Shown: in pieces, positions 37,153 to 45,229 of the stretch
Numbering within the stretch: the first letter of the stretch is position 1
How the letters are laid out: every line of letters begins with the position of its first letter
Origin: Tannerella serpentiformis
GTDB lineage: Bacteria; Bacteroidota; Bacteroidia; Bacteroidales; Tannerellaceae
Direction of reading: 5' to 3'
NCBI RefSeq assembly: GCF_003033925.1
Contig: NZ_CP028365.1
Location: 682,001-746,000 of the forward strand
Length of the DNA: 64,000 nucleotides
Made by a program: the position numbers and the translations under genes
Notes under the pieces: generated by a model
What the model was told of the DNA's origin: nothing
Seen by the model: the letters and a program-made list of their open reading frames with translations, nothing else
The model's database searches: none

Positions 37153-38139
37153 TCATATCCCCCTCCCTCGCTTCTTCTTTTTCCCGGCTTGGTTTCTTAA
37201 GCGCCGTTGCCATGCGATCTCGGCGTAGTCTGCGCCGTGTGTCTGTAGAGCTGTGACCTCTCCAGTCTCCGAAAGAAGGCTTCCCGCGGTGTCTAAAGCA
37301 ACGTCCACAACGGGGCTTGCGACTTGTGCGGTAGGTGTACTGTCTTTCGTAGGGATCATGGAGGATTGGATGATGGGCTTCTGCGCATTGCTGGTCTCGA
37401 ACTGTTTCGGCAGGGTGCGAAAACCAAACTCACGACCGATCTCGGAGGCCTTGAAACTGTGCTCGCCGTAGGTGAACTTGAGTCCGTAGACTTTCCCCTG
37501 TTTGTTCTTCATGCGGTCGATCGTGACGCCGCTTTGGTGGAGTTCGTAGAGGAACATGGAGTGACCCGACAAGCCTTTTCCGCGGTGTTTGTCCAGTAGG
37601 GTGTAGCAGATGCTCCGCACTTGTTGCTTCGTGCGGTCTCTTGCCGGATTGGCTTGGGCTTTTCGATGTGGTCGTACGGAACGGACTTCTTTGGCGATGG
37701 TCAGCCCGTACTTGTGGCTGAGTTCTTCGGCCACTCTGGCGGCTCGGTTACTGACGAAAGTGGTGTCGTAGACCTGTCCTTCGAGGCTGATCCGATTGGC
37801 GATGATGTGGATATGCAGGTTGTCGGTGTCTTTGTGCGTGACGGCTACCCACTGATGGTCATCCAGCCCCATCTGTTTGGCAAAGAACAAGGCTAGGCGG
37901 TTCAGCGCCTTGAACGTCATCCGCGGCTCGTCCTGCGGGGCGATGCCGATCTCGATGCGCAGGAACTTGTTTTTGCAACGGCTGTTGTAGTCGCTGATCA
38001 GCTTCATTTCCTTGTGAATCTCCTTCGGCGTTTCGCTGCACAGGTTGTGGAGGGCGAGAAGCCGGCCGAGCTTTCCCTCACGAAAGATGTACTCCAGCGC
38101 GTTACCTCCGTGCGCGATGGCCTTACATTTTGCGATCAT
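37153..38139 (-). CDS. Relaxase/mobilisation nuclease (MobP-like, Bacteroides type)
   Basis: I choose ATG 38137-38139 (MIAKCKAIAHGGNALEYIFR), 328 residues, because it overlaps the end of the upstream accessory gene; an in-frame ATG lies at 38148. The protein nicks the oriT strand of a mobilisable element. Seen motifs: the N-terminal segment IAHGGNALEY, and the metal-binding HxH in KDTDNLHIHIIANRISLEGQ. The catalytic Tyr is probably Y25 or a nearby N-terminal Tyr. The C-terminal third is low-complexity and short for the family, so it may be truncated. It is the last gene of the mobilisation operon. Confidence 0.88.
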   Translation of the reverse strand: MIAKCKAIAHGGNALEYIFREGKLGRLLALHNLCSETPKEIHKEMKLISDYNSRCKNKFLRIEIGIAPQDEPRMTFKALNRLALFFAKQMGLDDHQWVAVTHKDTDNLHIHIIANRISLEGQVYDTTFVSNRAARVAEELSHKYGLTIAKEVRSVRPHRKAQANPARDRTKQQVRSICYTLLDKHRGKGLSGHSMFLYELHQSGVTIDRMKNKQGKVYGLKFTYGEHSFKASEIGREFGFRTLPKQFETSNAQKPIIQSSMIPTKDSTPTAQVASPVVDVALDTAGSLLSETGEVTALQTHGADYAEIAWQRRLRNQAGKKKKRGRGI

Positions 38140-38527
38140 GGTCTTCAATATTTAAGCGCTTAAACACCTCTTTATTGACCCGGTAGCGAGGGCTGAAGAA
38201 CCGCTTAAAAGCGATCCGGGCATAGGTGGCAAGGGCCTTCGTTGCGTCCACCTAGGAGACGTCCTTGACCTTAATCAGGTTAGAAATGTGCGCGTAGAAT
38301 AGCGCTGTCTGACGGAGGATGGCGAGCGCCTCCTTCTCGTTGTCACCCATCGGAGGTACGGCAATGACGGATCCGCTGAGCAACATCTCGCGGCAGTAGT
38401 CGGAGTACTTCCGCCCTGTGTTCGTGGCTCTCGAACGGATCCGTACCTTTTCCTCGGCCGTGCATCTGACCTTGATGAAGGCCGTCTTGTTCGTCTTCTT
38501 GTCTTCCTTTTGGGGGTGTCTTTTCAT
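38123..38527 (-). pseudogene. Mobilisation accessory protein (MobC/MobA-like) with an in-frame TAG
   Basis: The first 91 residues include the basic ribbon-helix-helix-like segment TAFIKVRCTAEEKVRIRSRA and TALFYAHISNLIKVKDVS, typical of relaxosome accessory proteins. TAG at 38252-38254 stops the frame. The same frame continues for 43 codons (VDATKALATYARIAFKRFFS, then RYRVNKEVFKRLNIEDHDRK) to TAA 38123-38125. This overlaps the relaxase start by 17 bp, which is the normal arrangement, so the TAG interrupts a once-intact gene or is read through. The protein would bind oriT and guide the relaxase. Confidence 0.75.
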
Positions 38528-38595
38528 GTGGATAGGTCTTTTCTGTGGTGCTTATTCTATGGTTTGGGCCGATGAGAACGGATGTGATTACGGCT

Positions 38596-38662
38596 CTCTC
38601 CCTCGGACCTTGAGGCCGAGGGAGCAAGCGCAGTTTGTGGGAACAAACTGACGTCTTGCATT
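38596..38662. other. Candidate oriT: paired hairpins upstream of the mobilisation genes
   Basis: CCCTCGG (38600-38606) pairs with CCGAGGG (38616-38622). Immediately after, GCAAG-cg-CAGTTTGT (38624-38638) pairs with ACAAACTG-acgt-CTTGC (38643-38659). It lies about 70 bp upstream of the accessory gene, where oriT sits in Bacteroides mobilisable elements. No nic site can be named from sequence alone. Confidence 0.5.
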
Positions 38663-38759
38663 ACCGTCGTCACGCTTTGGTACAATTCAGGAGTTTCGCC
38701 TGTGATCACTGCATGCCGTGCATTCAGACAGATGCTGCATGCTTAGCACGTAAATCGAT

Positions 38760-38887
38760 CGTGGACTCCTTGATGCATCTGCGTACTCGGATTACGGCTT
38801 TCGCCACTCCTCGATCTCCCAATCGACGGACAACGAAGTCGGCGCGCTTCTGAGTTGCCCGACTCAAATAGATAGCCCGACGTTCGA
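38760..38887 (-). pseudogene. DUF3408-like fragment
   Basis: My translation of the minus strand gives ERRAIYLSRATQKRADFVVR followed by RLGDRGVAKA. It matches RKAVYVSDETQQRLDFVVRR and then IGLRGAS of the intact DUF3408 protein at 44345-44812. Only the C-terminal core survives; the N-terminal part is replaced by Array 8. DUF3408 proteins accompany excisionase-like genes in Bacteroides mobile elements. Confidence 0.65.
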
Positions 38888-38904
38888 TCAGCTCAAGAGA
38901 TCTT

Positions 38905-39235
38905 CATTGAGGTACGGAGATCAAAAACACTTGTCGGGGAGATCTCTGTAGGGGTACGGAGATCAAAAACACTTGTCGGGGAGATCTCTGTAGGGGTACG
39001 GAGATCAAAAACACCTGTCGGGGAGATCTCTGTAGGGGTACGGAGATCAAAAACACTTGTCGGGGAGATCTCCGTAGGGGTGCGGAGATCAAAAACACTT
39101 GTCGGGGAGATCTCCGTAGGGGTACGGAGATTAAAAACACTTGTCAGGGAGATCTCCGTAGGGGTACGGAGATTAAAAACACTTGTCAGGGAGATCTCCG
39201 TAGGGGTACGGAGATTAAAAGTACCTGCACTTGGA
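38905..39235. repeat. Array 8: 42-bp units built on a GATCTCCGT palindrome
   Basis: Eight units, with GGTACGGA recurring at 38911, 38953 and 38995 and onward at 42 bp. GATCTCCGT/ACGGAGATC is a perfect inverted repeat spanning the unit joint, followed by AAAAACACTTGTCGGGGA. The array sits between two gene fragments (DUF3408 and CHC2 primase). A single diverged unit of the same type is found 21 kb away at 60538-60570. Confidence 0.9.
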
Positions 39236-39463
39236 CTTATCGCCAATTTGACACGGTTGCCCTGTGCTTTCGCCGCGGCCTTCGGCGTAGTCAATCCACA
39301 GGTTCCTCTCGGTATCCACCTTGAAGCTCGGGTGGCGTTCATCCCGCAGCGGCGAGCGATACATCGTGTAGGTCGCCAGCCGTCGGACGGGCGTGATGCC
39401 TTTACTTTCCAAGTACGCCGTGATGGGGTACCGTTTGATGGTCGATAGGTTTTCTTCTTTCAT
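39236..39463 (-). pseudogene. CHC2-type DNA primase fragment of a mobile element
   Basis: The start is taken at ATG 39461-39463 (MKEENLSTIKRYPITAYLES). About 60 residues up to NLWIDYAEGRGE match the N-terminal CHC2 zinc-finger/primase domain carried by Bacteroides mobilisable elements. After that the sequence diverges at a CAGGGCAACCGT junction (about 39253-39264) and runs into Array 8. The gene is therefore truncated and non-functional. Intact relatives are about 300 residues long. Confidence 0.7.
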
Positions 39464-40116
39464 ACTGATCAAACATTGGGATAGGTGATGAAATGGCGTG
39501 GTGTTTTATTGGAATGCAAGTGATTTAAGATCAAACACCCGTACTTTTTGGCTTTTTCTTACTACAAGCTACAATCGCCATAATCGATTGTTTTCCAATA
39601 GCATCCATACAAATCGAAGTCACTACGCGGCTGACTACATGTTACTACTACAGATTTGAAGGAGGGGAGTTCTGTAGTTCATTGGAGTCATTTATATTGC
39701 TTCTATCTGCCTGTTTCTTCTTGGGTTGGTTTGGATGGAGTTTTCGAGGGTAAAAGTGTGATGAGCATCCCCGGCATCCAAGCATATAGCGCATTCCGGC
39801 ATGATGTTGCATCTGTTTGCGGCCGATTTCTTCAGAGAGGCTTTACAAGGAAGTGATTCGCCCATCCGATAAGACAAAATGGCATTGGAAGAAAGAGAGG
39901 TAGGGGACGATTCGCAGGCTGCTATCTGCTTTCCGTTGCGGCTGTTTTCCGAATGAGCGGCAGCTGCATCCATGCTATGCCAGCCATTTCCTCACTGTTC
40001 CATTTGGATCCCTACTGTTCCCGATTGCATAAGCAGCGTTTTACGTGCAATTATGTTTACCGCCGAAAACAGTAAATCCTAAACGTCAATCAGAAAGATA
40101 GAAGCTATTTTTGAAT
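39464..40116. other. Gene-free stretch
   Basis: I see no convincing gene, promoter or repeat here. Short open frames have no family resemblance. Composition is AT-richer than the core. The last 50-60 bases may belong to the end of the IS5 remnant. Confidence 0.5.
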
Positions 40117-40560
40117 TTATTGGCGGAGTTTTTTGGGGAGGATTTGGTAGAAAGAGACATACAACATGGCTTCTGCAGAATTACTGCTTCGCTCGTAATC
40201 GATGGTCATTCTTCTATAGCTTTCCATCCAAGAGAACGTCCTTTCCATAATCCATCTGAGCGGAAGTAGCACAAACTTGCGAGCAGATTCTTAGGGGTAA
40301 AGTACAGCATCAAAGTTCCATCCGAGTCCTTCTACAAACTCTTCAAACAAGCCCCGATAGCCATCATTAGCAAAGATCTTTTTAAGACATGGAGATCTAC
40401 TTAGTAGTTGCTTTATAACAAGTGTTGTACCTTTAGATTCATGAATGTTTTCCGGATGGATCAAAGCAGCTATAGGATGTCCGAGCGTATCTACAACGAT
40501 ATGCTCATTCCTTTGATTTTCTTACCTCCGTCAACTCCGTATTCCTCACTGTTAATAAGG
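40117..40560 (-). pseudogene. IS5-family transposase, C-terminal remnant
   Basis: My translation of the minus strand gives HIVVDTLGHPIAALIHPENI, FANDGYRGLFEEFVEGLGWN and LLPLRWIMERTFSWMESYRR, ending LRQ-TAA at 40117-40119. These are the last DDE residues and C-terminus of an IS5-type transposase. There is an in-frame TAA at 40291-40293 (YP-stop-ESARKF) and a frame break near 40503, before which the frame reads EEYGVDGGKKIKG. An N-terminal IS5 remnant lies at 54310-54622. Confidence 0.8.
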
Positions 40561-40690
40561 GGAAGTATGGGAGTAGGGAGCAAGGGAAAGCGAGAAAGGG
40601 CGAGAGGGCTGATGGGTAGCGACTTTTGCCGCATCCTGCCGAGGCTTGCACCAGAGGGAAAAGGTGAAAAAAGGGGCTTCAAAGAGGGAG

Positions 40691-40754
40691 TTTAGTTACC
40701 TAATCGTTCCCCTTTTTGCCTTTCGGCAAGAGGACGCAAAATGAGGTAACTAAA
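40691..40754. promoter_or_regulatory. Inverted repeat in front of the first integrase pair
   Basis: TTTAGTTACCT (40691-40701) and AGGTAACTAAA (40744-40754) are exact inverses, with a small inner stem TGCC/GGCA. It lies about 80 bp upstream of the integrase ATG and may be a recombinase arm or core site, or an operator. The rest of the 40561-40836 gap has no gene. Confidence 0.5.
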
Positions 40755-40836
40755 CCGAGGCTTTTTCTCTTGCATTCAGTGTTTTGCGTAGCGACAAGTA
40801 TCTCTTTTAAGGTTCCACTTTGTAAGCAACAAAACG

Positions 40837-42090
40837 ATGAAAGAAAAAACGTTGAAGCTGCTCTTTTACCTCAAACGGGGCACAAAGAGCAAGGCGGGCA
40901 AAAGCCCGATTATGGCGCGCCTCAGTGTAGGGCGAACGATGGTGCAATTCAGTTGTAAGACGGCCTGCTCGCCGTCGCTTTGGGACAGCCGTAAGCACAG
41001 GCTCGTCGGGAAAAGCACCGAGGCGGTGGCCGTAAACGCCGAGCTGGACAGCCTGCAGGTCAGTGTCTGCCGAGCCTATGAGGACTTGCGGAAGAAGGAA
41101 GGCGAGGCTGTGACCGCCGAGGAGGTCAAGGCCCTCCTCTTAGGACTTCAGAGCGACAGCCAAGGCTTGCTCTATCATTTGGAGGAATACCTCGCTCGCT
41201 TTCGGGAGCGGGTGGGGGTGGATCGCAGCGAACGCCGATACAAGTTCCTCCGGGTTTTTCGGGGGCATCTCGCAGCCTTCCTTCGGCATCGCTACCGAGT
41301 GAGCGACTTCCCGGTGCACAAGGCGGACAAGGCCTTTATCGAGGATCTCGAGGCCTACTTCGCGCAGGAGAAAGCCTTCAAGCTCAACACCACCGCCGGC
41401 TATCTTACCGTGCTGGCGTCGCTCCTCAAAGACTTATACAAAAGGCGTGTCATTGACACCTATCCTTTCATGGGTTACTCCATCCGATGGGACGTAGGCA
41501 CACCGCGCTACATCACCAAGGAAGAGCTGCGGCGCATCATCAATTTGAACGATACGCAGCTGGGAAGCTACGAGTGTGTCTCCCGAGACATGTTCCTCTT
41601 TTCGTGTTTCACAGGTCTCTCTTACACGGACATCTACCACTTGACGGCGGAACATCTGATCGAGGAGGGCGGAATGACTTGGATCCGCAAGCCGCGCGTA
41701 AAGACGGGCCGGATGTGCCACATCCCCCTGCTGCCCGAAGCGTCAGCGATCATCGAGCAGTACAGGGGCATCCACACACGCGCCTTTCGTCACGAACCGC
41801 CCGAGGGCTACCTCCTTCCCATCCCCGGCTGCGACACCGTCAATATCCATCTCAAGAAGATCGTCGCGCTTTGCCACATCCCGAAACGGCTGACCTTCCA
41901 CATGGCCCGCCACACCTTCGCCTCGCAAATGACCCTTGCCGAAGGGGTGTCGATCGAGAGCGTGTCCAAGATGTTAGGGCATAGTGAGATCAAGACGACG
42001 CAGGTCTATGCCGAGACTTCTCCGGAGCGCATTTTCAAGGACGTCACGCGCATCCTCCCTGCGATCACCCATTATCATCTAACCAATTAA
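40837..42090 (+). CDS. Tyrosine recombinase (integrase), first of pair A
   Basis: The 417-residue protein has an N-terminal arm-binding domain, a SAM-like core-binding domain (about 110-215) and a catalytic domain. Visible catalytic residues are the Lys in RVKTGR, HMARHTF (HxxR), LGHSEIKTTQVY (His and nucleophile Tyr). The box I segment is CFTGLSYTDI, with Ser where most integrases have Arg, as in the IntDOT type of Bacteroides elements. It should integrate or excise the mobile element. It is followed by a second integrase gene after 12 bp. Confidence 0.93.
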   Translation: MKEKTLKLLFYLKRGTKSKAGKSPIMARLSVGRTMVQFSCKTACSPSLWDSRKHRLVGKSTEAVAVNAELDSLQVSVCRAYEDLRKKEGEAVTAEEVKALLLGLQSDSQGLLYHLEEYLARFRERVGVDRSERRYKFLRVFRGHLAAFLRHRYRVSDFPVHKADKAFIEDLEAYFAQEKAFKLNTTAGYLTVLASLLKDLYKRRVIDTYPFMGYSIRWDVGTPRYITKEELRRIINLNDTQLGSYECVSRDMFLFSCFTGLSYTDIYHLTAEHLIEEGGMTWIRKPRVKTGRMCHIPLLPEASAIIEQYRGIHTRAFRHEPPEGYLLPIPGCDTVNIHLKKIVALCHIPKRLTFHMARHTFASQMTLAEGVSIESVSKMLGHSEIKTTQVYAETSPERIFKDVTRILPAITHYHLTN

Positions 42091-42102
42091 TCCCCCGATC
42101 TA

Positions 42103-43374
42103 ATGAAAAGTACCTTCTCGATCCTCTTCTACATCGACCGCAGCAAGCCCAGCGGCGAAGGGCTGTGCCTCGTTCGTTGTCGCATCTCATGCAATGGCCG
42201 GACAGCCTCTTTCTCCACCCGGCAACAGACCTCGCCCGATGATTGGCTGGCGAAAAAAGGGAGAGTGGGCCCCACATCCGCGGTGGCTCATGGTGTCAAT
42301 CATGCACTGAGTGACATCGAACAACGATTGAATGCACTCTATGAGCGCACGCTCCGGGAGGAGCGATACATCACGGCCGAGTACCTCAAGGAGCAATATC
42401 TGCGTCAGGACAAGCCGCGGCAGACGTTCGCCGACATCTACTTAGCCCTTTGCCGAGAGAAAGAGGCGCAGAAAGGCAAGACGCTCAGTCCGTCTTCGAC
42501 TAGAGGCTACAGAGACAGCTACAAGAGCTTCGTCCGCTTCCTTGACACGCGCGGGCTGCGACGCTGTTTACCTCACGAGGTGGACAAGGCGCTGATAGAA
42601 GCCTATCGCCTCTACATGCTGCGCGACTTGGGCTATAAGATGAGTTCGGTGGCCGTCTACCTGAGGCGTCTGCGCCAAGCCTTCCGACGGGCGATGTTAG
42701 AGGCTGGGCTTCGAGAGGATCCGTTCGACCTAATCGACATCGAGACGCCGGCCTACGAACGCAACGCCCTCAGTGCCGAAGACCTGCAACGGCTCTTGGC
42801 TTATCGCCCGCATCGCTCCGTGGACAACCACGTTCGGCTGATCTTCCTCTTGGGCTGCTTCACCGGCCTAGCATTCTCCGACCTCAAGAAGCTCCGTATG
42901 GAAGACGTCTACACGCTCGGCGACGGGCGCCGATACCTCTCCATCTGCCGCACCAAGACGCAGAACCGCAGCATCGTACCCCTGCTGCCCATCGCCGAGG
43001 AGATACTCGCCTACGTGGGGCAGGGGCGTACTGAGGGGCTATGGTTTCGGGAGTTTCCCGTGAACAGCCACTTCAATCGAAAGCTCCGCGAGCTGCTCGT
43101 CAAGGCCGGTTGCTCGCCGCACACCGAGGCCAGTTCGCACACCGCGCGCCACACTTTCGCAACCACCATCTGCTTAGAAAACGGCCTGCCCATCGAGACG
43201 GTGAGTCGGATGTTGGGGCATCGTTTTATCTCCACCACGGAGTTATATGCCAAGGTGAGCAAGCAAAAGATTGCCCAAGAGATGCGTCCACTGATGGGCA
43301 GCGAGCAGACGCAGAGGCTACGCCGTGCCCTGCGAGTTTGTCCGCCGAGGAAGGGGATGCTCGAGAAAAAGTGA
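42103..43374 (+). CDS. Tyrosine recombinase (integrase), second of pair A
   Basis: The 423-residue protein has the same layout as the upstream recombinase but is only distantly similar. The catalytic set includes KTQNR, HTARHTF, LGHRFISTTELY; box I is CFTGLAFSDL, again without Arg. The N-terminus (MKSTFSILFYIDRSKPSGEG) resembles that of the integrase at 61544-62752. Two adjacent integrases are typical of certain Bacteroidetes integrative elements, where both may be needed. The gene ends just before Array 9. Confidence 0.93.
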   Translation: MKSTFSILFYIDRSKPSGEGLCLVRCRISCNGRTASFSTRQQTSPDDWLAKKGRVGPTSAVAHGVNHALSDIEQRLNALYERTLREERYITAEYLKEQYLRQDKPRQTFADIYLALCREKEAQKGKTLSPSSTRGYRDSYKSFVRFLDTRGLRRCLPHEVDKALIEAYRLYMLRDLGYKMSSVAVYLRRLRQAFRRAMLEAGLREDPFDLIDIETPAYERNALSAEDLQRLLAYRPHRSVDNHVRLIFLLGCFTGLAFSDLKKLRMEDVYTLGDGRRYLSICRTKTQNRSIVPLLPIAEEILAYVGQGRTEGLWFREFPVNSHFNRKLRELLVKAGCSPHTEASSHTARHTFATTICLENGLPIETVSRMLGHRFISTTELYAKVSKQKIAQEMRPLMGSEQTQRLRRALRVCPPRKGMLEKK

Positions 43375-43575
43375 CGCCGGCAGGCGGCCTGCCAGGGCTA
43401 TCGGACACTCAGGTGATGTTGGCAGGCCGCCTGCCAGGGCTATCGGACACTCAGGTGATGTTGGCAGGCCGCCTGCCAGGACTATCGGACACTCTGGTGA
43501 TGTTGGCAGGCCGCCTGCCAGAGTCATCGAACACTCCAGCGATGTTGGCAGGCCGCCTGCCGGAGAATTTCTCAC
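43375..43575. repeat. Array 9: 42-bp units with a GGCAGGCCGCCTGCC palindrome
   Basis: About five units (GATGTTGGCAGGCCGCCTGC plus a variable CAGGGCTATCGGACACTC-type part) with a 42-bp period begin at the stop codon of the second integrase. They precede the first HTH gene by about 190 bp. The array is inside the mobile element, so the repeat type is not limited to core gaps. Between 43576 and 43766 I see no gene. Confidence 0.9.
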
Positions 43576-43766
43576 GATTAAGCCCGCCTGTTTCCAGCGC
43601 TCTCCCTCCTTATCCTCAGTGTTCCATTGGCATCCTCGATATTCCATTGATCCATGGTTCCGCGTGTCCTTTCGCCGACTTTTGCTGCCAAAAGAAACAG
43701 CAAGCGCGGGCAGTCGCACTGGCTTGCTTCAATCCAATTACGCAACCTTATTCTTATCGAAACACC

Positions 43767-44036
43767 ATGCAAATCATCCTTGTAGACGGTAAGGCTTGGG
43801 AGCGACATCGCTCCGCCTTTGCCGACTTTATCCACCGCATCGAGCGGCTCATTGGCAACCCGCCCGAGGCCGACGAATGGCTCGACAACGACGCCGTGTG
43901 CCGCCGGCTGAGCATCAGCCCTCGCACCCTGCAGACCTTGAGAGATACGGGCAAAATCCCCTTCTCCATGGTCGGGCACAAGTGTTATTACAAAGCCGGA
44001 GACATCGCTGAATTACTGAACTCAAAAGCTGAATGA
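43767..44036 (+). CDS. Excisionase-like helix-turn-helix protein 1
   Basis: Start at ATG 43767 (MQIILVDGKAWERHRSAFAD), 89 residues; the frame is open far upstream but only through Array 9 and integrase sequence. The C-terminal half (EWLDNDAVCRRLSISPRTLQ, then TLRDTGKIPFSMVGHKCYYK) is a MerR-like HTH_17 domain of the excisionase type. Such proteins bend DNA for excision or regulate mobile-element genes in Bacteroides. It is three bases from the next, similar gene. Confidence 0.85.
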   Translation: MQIILVDGKAWERHRSAFADFIHRIERLIGNPPEADEWLDNDAVCRRLSISPRTLQTLRDTGKIPFSMVGHKCYYKAGDIAELLNSKAE

Positions 44037-44039
44037 ACG

Positions 44040-44348
44040 ATGGAAGAACATGCAATCATTACGGAAGAAAGCCCTCAAATGCAGCTGTTTGTCCAGCTCA
44101 TGGAGGGCGTATTGAAGAAGCTGGAGCGCTATTGCGCCTCGGCCCGCCCCACGCTCGCAGGGGAGGTTTATCTCACTGGCGAGGAGGTTTGCGAGCGGCT
44201 CAAGCTCAGCACCCGCACGCTGCAGGAGTACCGCAGCCGCGGCCTCTTGGCCTTCTACAAAATCGGCGGCAAGATCCTCTACAAACAGAGCGACCTGCAA
44301 GCGATGCTCGACCGACATTATAACCCCATTCCCAAGCCATCGGTATGA
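44040..44348 (+). CDS. Excisionase-like helix-turn-helix protein 2
   Basis: The 102-residue protein has the segment VYLTGEEVCERLKLSTRTLQ followed by EYRSRGLLAFYKIGGKILYK, the same HTH_17 fold as the upstream gene but with a longer helical N-terminus. Tandem pairs of this kind are standard behind integrases in Bacteroides conjugative and mobilisable elements. Its stop overlaps the start of the DUF3408 gene by four bases, so three genes form one operon. Confidence 0.85.
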   Translation: MEEHAIITEESPQMQLFVQLMEGVLKKLERYCASARPTLAGEVYLTGEEVCERLKLSTRTLQEYRSRGLLAFYKIGGKILYKQSDLQAMLDRHYNPIPKPSV

Positions 44349-44812
44349 CGATAGAAGAACTACGGCGCGCCAGATTGGCAGCTAAACAGGAAGCGATGGG
44401 CGGCATGGGCGGCTATGCCGAAGCCAAGCGGAAGGCCAATGCGGAAGCGGAGGAGTCGCTATTCTTTGATCCGCCCGCAAAGATCGAGCTGGAAAGAAGC
44501 ACCCCAGCACATCCGCCGGAGAAAGCAGATGAGCCTAAGGAAGAAGTCATCTCAGCCGCTCCCGCTTCGGTCCCTCGAAAGGCTAAGAGTCACAAGGAGG
44601 ATTTGGCCGCATTTCGAGAGATGTACCTTCAACCAGCGCGCATCAGCCACCGCAAGGCGGTCTACGTCTCCGACGAGACCCAGCAGAGATTAGACTTCGT
44701 TGTCCGCCGAATCGGTCTGCGAGGCGCCAGCATCTCGGGCTATGTCGAGCGCGTGCTTCGGGAGCATCTCGACGGGTACAAGGACAGCATCGAACTATGG
44801 CGGAAGCTCTGA
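44345..44812 (+). CDS. DUF3408 protein
   Basis: The 155-residue protein has a charged, disordered N-terminal 90 residues and a conserved C-terminal domain (RKAVYVSDETQQRLDFVVRR, IGLRGASISGYVERVLREHL) matching DUF3408, a ribbon-helix-helix-like family tied to mobile elements. A broken copy lies at 38760-38887. The function is probably DNA binding in transfer or maintenance. Neighbours that usually follow it (ParA-like, mobilisation genes) are absent here; instead a hairpin-rich stretch and a decayed protease follow. Confidence 0.85.
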   Translation: MTIEELRRARLAAKQEAMGGMGGYAEAKRKANAEAEESLFFDPPAKIELERSTPAHPPEKADEPKEEVISAAPASVPRKAKSHKEDLAAFREMYLQPARISHRKAVYVSDETQQRLDFVVRRIGLRGASISGYVERVLREHLDGYKDSIELWRKL

Positions 44813-44965
44813 ACACATGCACGCTTAGCGTGCAATGCCCTCCCGAACACTTGCATGTATTGAGTGCAAGTGTTCAGGGTACGGGCACCTCCTATTCTGG
44901 GGCCCGGCAAGGTGTGTTTTTGTGCCACAAAAACCGTTTTGTGCTACAAAACGCCTTGCGCCCGG
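44811..44965. other. Hairpin cluster downstream of DUF3408 (possible oriT/att region)
   Basis: Five perfect inverted repeats lie in 150 bp: GCACGC/GCGTGC (44819-44833), GAACACTTGCA/TGCAAGTGTTC (44845-44875), GTTTTTGTG/CACAAAAAC (44916-44934), CGTTTTGT/ACAAAACG (44935-44953), and GCAAGG/CCTTGC (44907-44912 with 44954-44959) enclosing the previous two. The rest of the gap to 45229 has a terminator-like hairpin at 45146-45182 for the minus-strand protease and no gene. Confidence 0.6.
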
Positions 44966-45229
44966 AGCGACCTCTCCGCGCGGTTCGGCTCCAAAGTCGC
45001 CACCTAATCCCATACGAAAAACCGACCCCGTGAATCGTCCCCAAGTCCCCGAAATGGGATGCTCGCATCGGAGCTGCCCCAAAGCTGAGAGGGGGCGATG
45101 AAAGGGAAGTGAAGGGGGCGTTGCCGTTCGTCCATACGAAAATCAGGCAGACCCGAGGGACTTTCATCCCTTCGGCCTGCCCAATAACAGTTCACTTGCA
45201 CGCAGCTTTTACACGGTGAGCCTTCGACG

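Noticed and set aside
38893-39342. 149-codon frame on the minus strand
   Set aside because: Mostly Array 8 (a LRTPTEISPTSVFD-type repeat) joined to the primase fragment out of its true frame.
43041-43766. 331-residue protein fused to the first HTH gene
   Set aside because: The upstream part is an alternate frame of the integrase and Array 9; the HTH gene has its own good start at 43767.
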